The position numbers and the translations under genes are program-made. Shown one piece after another: positions 56,631-64,000 of a stretch of 64,000 nt of DNA. Under the pieces are notes generated by a model. The model was not told the origin of the DNA, made no database searches, and was given only the letters and a program-made list of their open reading frames with translations. Source of the DNA: Streptomyces plumbidurans (GTDB lineage Bacteria; Actinomycetota; Actinomycetes; Streptomycetales; Streptomycetaceae); contig NZ_JAFJSY010000028.1 of assembly GCF_019857225.1 (NCBI RefSeq), forward strand, positions 1 through 64,000. The letters run 5' to 3'. How positions within the stretch are numbered: the stretch's first letter is position 1; each line of letters starts with the position of its first letter.

Positions 56631-57581
56631 ATGCGTGCCGGTCGCGTTTTCGCGTACGGCGCCGCCGCCGGGCTTCTCGGTGACCATCTCCTCGGCGATC
56701 CGCGCCGTGGGCATCCGGTCGCCGCGTTCGGGCGGGCCGCCGGGGCGGTGGAGAAGGTGTTGTGGCGGGACCACCGCGGGTGGGGCGCGCTGCACACCGC
56801 CGTGTGCGTCGGGGGTGTTGTGGCGCTCGGTGCCATGGCGCAGCGGGCCGTGCGGACCTCCCCCGCCGCCTCCGTCGCGCTGACCGCCGCCGCCACCTGG
56901 GCCGTGGTCGGCGGGACGTCGCTCGCGCGCGAGGCGCGGAGCATCGCGTACGCCCTGGAGCGCGGGGACGTCGAGGGCGCCCGCGCGCGGCTGCCGCATC
57001 TGTGCGGCCGGGATCCGCAGGCGCTCGACGCCGACGGGATCGCGCGTGCCGTGATGGAGTCCGTCGCCGAGAACACCTCCGACGCGGTCGTGGGGGCGCT
57101 CGTGTGGGGCGGCGTCGGCGGGGTGCCGGGGTTGCTCGGCTTCCGCGCGGTCAACACGCTCGACGCGATGGTGGGGCACAGGTCGCCCAAGTACCTGCGG
57201 TACGGGTGGGCTTCCGCGCGGCTCGACGACGTCGCCGGGTGGCCCGGCGCCCGGCTCACCGCCGTACTGGCGACCCTCGCCGGTGGCGATCCCCGTGCGG
57301 CGCTGCGGGTCTGGCGGGCCGACGCGGGCAGGCACCCGAGCCCCAACGCCGGTCCCGTGGAGGCCTCGTTCGCGGGCGCACTGGGCGTACGGCTCGGCGG
57401 GACCCTGTCGTACGCGGGGCGCGTCGAGCACCGTCCCGTCCTCAACGCGCACGGGCGCACCGTCACCGTCCCCGACATCGAGCGGGCCGTACGGCTCTCC
57501 CGGCGGGTCGGGATCCTCGCGCTCGGCGTCGGTGCCGCCGCGCGCCTCCTGGCAGGGCACCTGAAAGGGCACCGCTCATGA
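56631..57581 (+). CDS. cobD: Adenosylcobinamide-phosphate synthase CobD/CbiB
   Basis: A 316-residue membrane protein. AYGAAAGLLGDHLLGDPRRG is the family N terminus, SVAENTSDAVVGALVWGGVG and GFRAVNTLDAMVGHRSPKYL the conserved core. It attaches the aminopropanol phosphate arm to cobyric acid, forming the amide to cobinamide phosphate. The frame is open upstream to 56562, but ATG 56631 gives the usual start. It overlaps cobQ by four bases (ATGA). Downstream of the riboswitch and a 29-codon leader frame. Confidence 0.93.
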   Translation: MRAGRVFAYGAAAGLLGDHLLGDPRRGHPVAAFGRAAGAVEKVLWRDHRGWGALHTAVCVGGVVALGAMAQRAVRTSPAASVALTAAATWAVVGGTSLAREARSIAYALERGDVEGARARLPHLCGRDPQALDADGIARAVMESVAENTSDAVVGALVWGGVGGVPGLLGFRAVNTLDAMVGHRSPKYLRYGWASARLDDVAGWPGARLTAVLATLAGGDPRAALRVWRADAGRHPSPNAGPVEASFAGALGVRLGGTLSYAGRVEHRPVLNAHGRTVTVPDIERAVRLSRRVGILALGVGAAARLLAGHLKGHRS

Positions 57582-59085
57582 ACGGCGGAGGTCTCCTCGT
57601 CGCCGGCACCACCTCCGACGCCGGCAAGAGTGTCGTCACCGCCGGGATCTGCCGCTGGCTGGTGCGGCAGGGGGTGAAGGTCGCGCCCTTCAAGGCGCAG
57701 AACATGTCCCTCAATTCGTTCGTGACGAAGGAAGGGGCCGAGATCGGGCGGGCCCAGGCGATGCAGGCGCAGGCCTGTCTCGTCGAGCCGACGGCTCTCA
57801 TGAACCCCGTGCTGCTCAAGCCCGGTGGCGAGAAGAGCAGTCAGGTCGTGCTCATGGGAAGGCCCGTGGGCGAGATGAGTGCGCGCGGGTATCACGGGGG
57901 GCGGCAGGAGCAGCTTCTGGGGACGGTTCTCGACTGTCTCGCCGAGTTGCGGGGCACGTATGACGCGGTGATCTGTGAGGGGGCGGGGAGTCCGGCGGAG
58001 ATCAATCTGCGGCGGACGGACATCGTGAACATGGGGATCGCGCGCAACGCGCGGCTGCCCGTGGTCGTCGTCGGGGACATCGACCGCGGCGGCGTGTTCG
58101 CCTCCTTCTTCGGGACCGTCGCCCTGCTCTCGCCCGAGGACCAGGCGCTGGTCGCCGGGTTCCTCGTCAACAAGTTCCGCGGGGACGTCAGTCTTCTGGA
58201 GCCCGGGCTCGACATGCTGCACGGGCTCACCGGTCGGCACTCCTACGGCGTGCTGCCCTTCCGGCACGGTCTCGGCATCGACGAGGAGGACGGGCTGCGG
58301 GTCTCCCTGCGGGGGACCGTGCGGGAGTCGAACGTCGCGCCGCCGGTCGGCGCGGACGTCCTGCGCGTCGCCGTGTGCGCCGTCCCCCTCATGTCCAACT
58401 TCACCGACGTGGACGCCCTGGCCGCCGAACCCGGCGTCGTGGTGCGGTTCGTGGACCGGCCGGAGGAACTGGCCGACGCGGACCTCGTCGTCGTGCCGGG
58501 CACCCGGGGGACGGTGCGGGCCCTGGAGTGGCTGCGCGAGCGGGGTCTTGCGCAGGCCCTGGTCCGCAGAGCCGCCGAACAACGGCCCACGCTCGGCATC
58601 TGCGGCGGCTTCCAGATCCTCGGCGAGCGCATCGAGGACGAGGTCGAGTCGCGGGCCGGTGAGGTCGCGGGGCTCGGAATCCTCCCCGTGCGGGTGCGGT
58701 TCGCCCGCGAGAAGACCCTGACCCGCCCGGTGGGTGCGGCCCTCGGCGAGCGGGTCGAGGGGTACGAGATCCATCACGGCGTCGCCTCCGTCGAGGGCGG
58801 CGCCCCCTTCCTGGACGGCTGCCGCGTCGGACAGACCTGGGGCACGCACTGGCACGGTTCGCTGGAGTCGGACGGATTCCGGCGGGCCTTCCTGCGCGAG
58901 GTGGCGGCCGCCGCGGGCCGGCGCTTCGTACCGGCCCCCGACACCTCGTTCGCCGCGCTGCGCGAGGAGCAGCTCGACCGGCTCGGCGACCTGATCGAAC
59001 AGCACGCGGACACGGACGCGCTGTGGCGGCTCATCGAGTCCGGCGCGCCGCAAGGACTGCCCTTCATTCCACCGGGAGCACCCGC

Positions 59086-59089
<4 letters not shown>
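57578..59089 (+). CDS. cobQ: Cobyric acid synthase CobQ
   Basis: A 503-residue amidotransferase that amidates positions b, d, e and g of adenosylcobyrinic acid diamide, using glutamine. N-terminal P-loop domain: LLVAGTTSDAGKSVVTAGIC, APFKAQNMSLNSFVTKEGAE, VVGDIDRGGVFAS. C-terminal type 1 glutaminase: PTLGICGGFQILGERI with the catalytic Cys, and YEIHHG. Overlaps cobD and cobN by four bases each (ATGA), so the operon is tightly coupled. Confidence 0.95.
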
Positions 59090-62739
<3,650 letters not shown>

Positions 62740-62745
62740 TCTCCC

Positions 62746-62834
62746 TGGATATCCCCGCGGGTGCGGGGAGCACAGTGCACGAACGGCGGTCGACTTGGCA
62801 GTGCCCGGAACATCCCCGCGTGTGCGGGGATTAC
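62746..62834 (-). CRISPR. Minimal type I-E-like CRISPR unit: two 28-nt repeats, one 33-nt spacer
   Basis: Repeat 1 is at 62746-62773 (plus strand, parts TGGATATCCCCGCGGG and TGCGGGGAGCAC) and repeat 2 at 62807-62834 (GGAACATCCCCGCGTG and TGCGGGGATTAC). They match at 22 of 28 positions, are 61 bp apart and enclose 33 nt, the geometry of type I-E arrays. Read on the minus strand, the inner halves give GTGCTCCCCGCAC and GCGGGGATGTTCC, the wording of Streptomyces I-E repeats; the outer ends are degenerate. No cas gene is in the window. Alternative: two similar attenuator hairpins. Confidence 0.6.
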
Positions 62835-62908
62835 GCCACCAAATTGACAGCCAATCGGCCTCACCTCGGGCTGATCCACCTTGAGTCACCCGAAGGAGTG
62901 ATCACCGC
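62835..62908 (+). promoter_or_regulatory. Leader between the CRISPR-like unit and the chelatase gene
   Basis: The 74 bp start with an A/T-rich patch (ACCAAATTGACAGCCAATCG), which could be a -35-like TTGACA (about 62844) for the chelatase gene or, on the minus strand, the A/T-rich leader expected next to a CRISPR unit. GAAGGAG (62892-62898) is the ribosome-binding site of the next gene. Confidence 0.4.
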
Positions 62909-64000
62909 GTGAGCACGCCCTACCCCTTCACCGCTGTAGTGGGTCAGGAAGATCTTCGCCTGGCCTTGCTTCTCAACGCCGTAAGCCCCGCAATCGGTGG
63001 AGTCCTGGTCCGAGGAGAGAAAGGCACCGCGAAAAGCACGGCCGTGCGGGCGCTCTCGACGCTCATGCCGGAGCTGGACGTCGTCGCCGGGTGCCGTTTC
63101 TCCTGCGACCCGGACGCCCCGGACCCCGCCTGCCCGGACGGCCCGCACGAGCCGGGGGCGTTCGAGACCCGGCCGGCGCGGATGGTCGAACTGCCCGTCG
63201 GCGCCTCGGAGGACCGGCTCGTGGGCGCCCTGGACATCGAGCGGGCGCTGGCCGAGGGCGTCAAGGCCTTCGAGCCCGGCCTGCTCGCCGACGCGCACCG
63301 CGGCATCCTCTACGTCGACGAGGTCAACCTCCTCCACGACCACCTGGTCGACCTGCTGCTGGACGCCGCCGCGATGGGCGCCTCGTACGTCGAACGCGAG
63401 GGCGTCTCCGTGCGGCACGCCGCCCGCTTCCTGCTCGTGGGCACCATGAACCCCGAAGAGGGCGAGCTGCGCCCGCAGTTGCTCGACCGCTTCGGCCTGA
63501 CCGTCGAGGTCGCGGCCTCGCGCGAGCCGGACCAGCGGGTGGAGGTCGTACGGCGGCGGCTCGCCTACGACGACGATCCGGCCGGTTTCGCGGCCCGTTG
63601 GGCGGGCGAGGAAACCTCGGTGCGTCAACGCATCGTCGCGGCACGGGAGTTGTTGCCGTCGGTGCGGCTCGGTGACGGGGCGCTGAGGCAGATCGCGGCA
63701 ACCTGCGCGGCCTTCGAGGTGGACGGCATGCGCGCCGACATCGTGATGGCGCGCACCGCCACCGCGCTCGCGGCCTGGGCCGGCCGCACCGACGTGCTCG
63801 CCGAGGACGTACGGCAGGCGGCCCTGCTCGCGCTGCCGCACCGGCGCCGCCGCAACCCCTTCGACGCGCCGGGCCTGGACGAGGACAAGCTGGACGAGAC
63901 GCTGGAGGAGTTCGCCGAGCCGGAGGACGACGACGACCCGGACCCGGACGGCGGTCCGGGCGGTGGCGGCGGTGGCGGCGGGCAGCCGGAGCCGGACGCC
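62909..64000 (+). CDS. Magnesium/cobalt chelatase ATPase subunit (ChlI-ChlD fusion type), partial
   Basis: The first 364 codons of a gene that runs past the right edge. AAA+ domain: GEKGTAKSTAVRALSTLMPE (Walker A), GILYVDEVNLLHDHLVDLLL (Walker B), LVGTMNPEEGELRPQLLDRF (sensor 1 and arginine finger). CDPDAPDPACPDGP is a Cys-containing insert. After residue ~340 an acidic, then Gly-rich linker begins (EPEDDDDPDPDGGPGGGGGG), typical for the join to a vWA domain. It should power cobalt insertion by CobN. GTG 62909 with GAAGGAG upstream. Confidence 0.93.
   Translation, partial: MSTPYPFTAVVGQEDLRLALLLNAVSPAIGGVLVRGEKGTAKSTAVRALSTLMPELDVVAGCRFSCDPDAPDPACPDGPHEPGAFETRPARMVELPVGASEDRLVGALDIERALAEGVKAFEPGLLADAHRGILYVDEVNLLHDHLVDLLLDAAAMGASYVEREGVSVRHAARFLLVGTMNPEEGELRPQLLDRFGLTVEVAASREPDQRVEVVRRRLAYDDDPAGFAARWAGEETSVRQRIVAARELLPSVRLGDGALRQIAATCAAFEVDGMRADIVMARTATALAAWAGRTDVLAEDVRQAALLALPHRRRRNPFDAPGLDEDKLDETLEEFAEPEDDDDPDPDGGPGGGGGGGGQPEPDA

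Overview
The window is a high-GC chromosomal segment of a Streptomyces species. Support comes from the strong G/C bias at third codon positions, the many GTG starts, a ChpE-type chaplin (aerial-hypha protein), a Gbn-type GATC-binding nucleoid protein, a streptophobe-family membrane protein and several Streptomyces-type dispersed repeats. From memory, the gene order follows the S. coelicolor block between the chpE region (SCO1800) and the cobalamin genes near SCO1850. I see no insertion sequence, prophage or antibiotic cluster; this is core-chromosome DNA with small accessory details.

Left part (1-12 kb): the edge is the promoter/leader region of an rRNA operon that reads out of the window. 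Then come a 3-methyladenine DNA glycosylase, a Spo0M protein, a PEBP protein, an HNH nuclease, an SPFH/NfeD pair, a soluble ABC ATPase, chpE, a two-component system, an SDR gene coupled to a QueA-like gene, and a secreted lytic transglycosylase. Middle-left (12-24 kb): an FHA-FHA-ABC exporter divergent from a streptophobe protein, serB, a SixA-type phosphatase, an MFS/GntR divergent pair with a palindromic operator, and the fatty-acid genes fabG-fabI. Middle (24-43 kb): tldD-tldE, tyrS, moaA, a DUF485-acetate symporter pair, a subtilisin-like protease, a CaiB-type CoA transferase behind a 17-bp palindrome, a CopD-like protein, a DEDDh exonuclease with BRCT-like tail, SURF1 and a GH15 enzyme.

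Right part (43-64 kb): a tightly overlapping Asp23/AmaP envelope-stress operon with a divergent partner, an enoyl-CoA hydratase, gbn next to an exceptional cluster of GATC sites, an ABC-F protein, a GH25 lysozyme, and a phosphate transporter behind a PHO box. The window ends with a cobalamin operon (cobD-cobQ-cobN-chelatase) under a cobalamin riboswitch. Between riboswitch and cobD lies a short leader ORF with its own ribosome-binding site. Between cobN and the chelatase gene sit two 28-nt type I-E-like CRISPR repeats exactly 61 bp apart around one 33-nt spacer.

The most interesting items are the orphan one-spacer CRISPR-like unit inside the cob operon, the GATC cluster beside gbn, the leader ORF between riboswitch and cobD, the Asp23/AmaP operon, and several unexplained operator-like repeats (22149-22185, 34738-34754, 21011-21025, 12223-12269). 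All calls are made by reading; no database search was possible.
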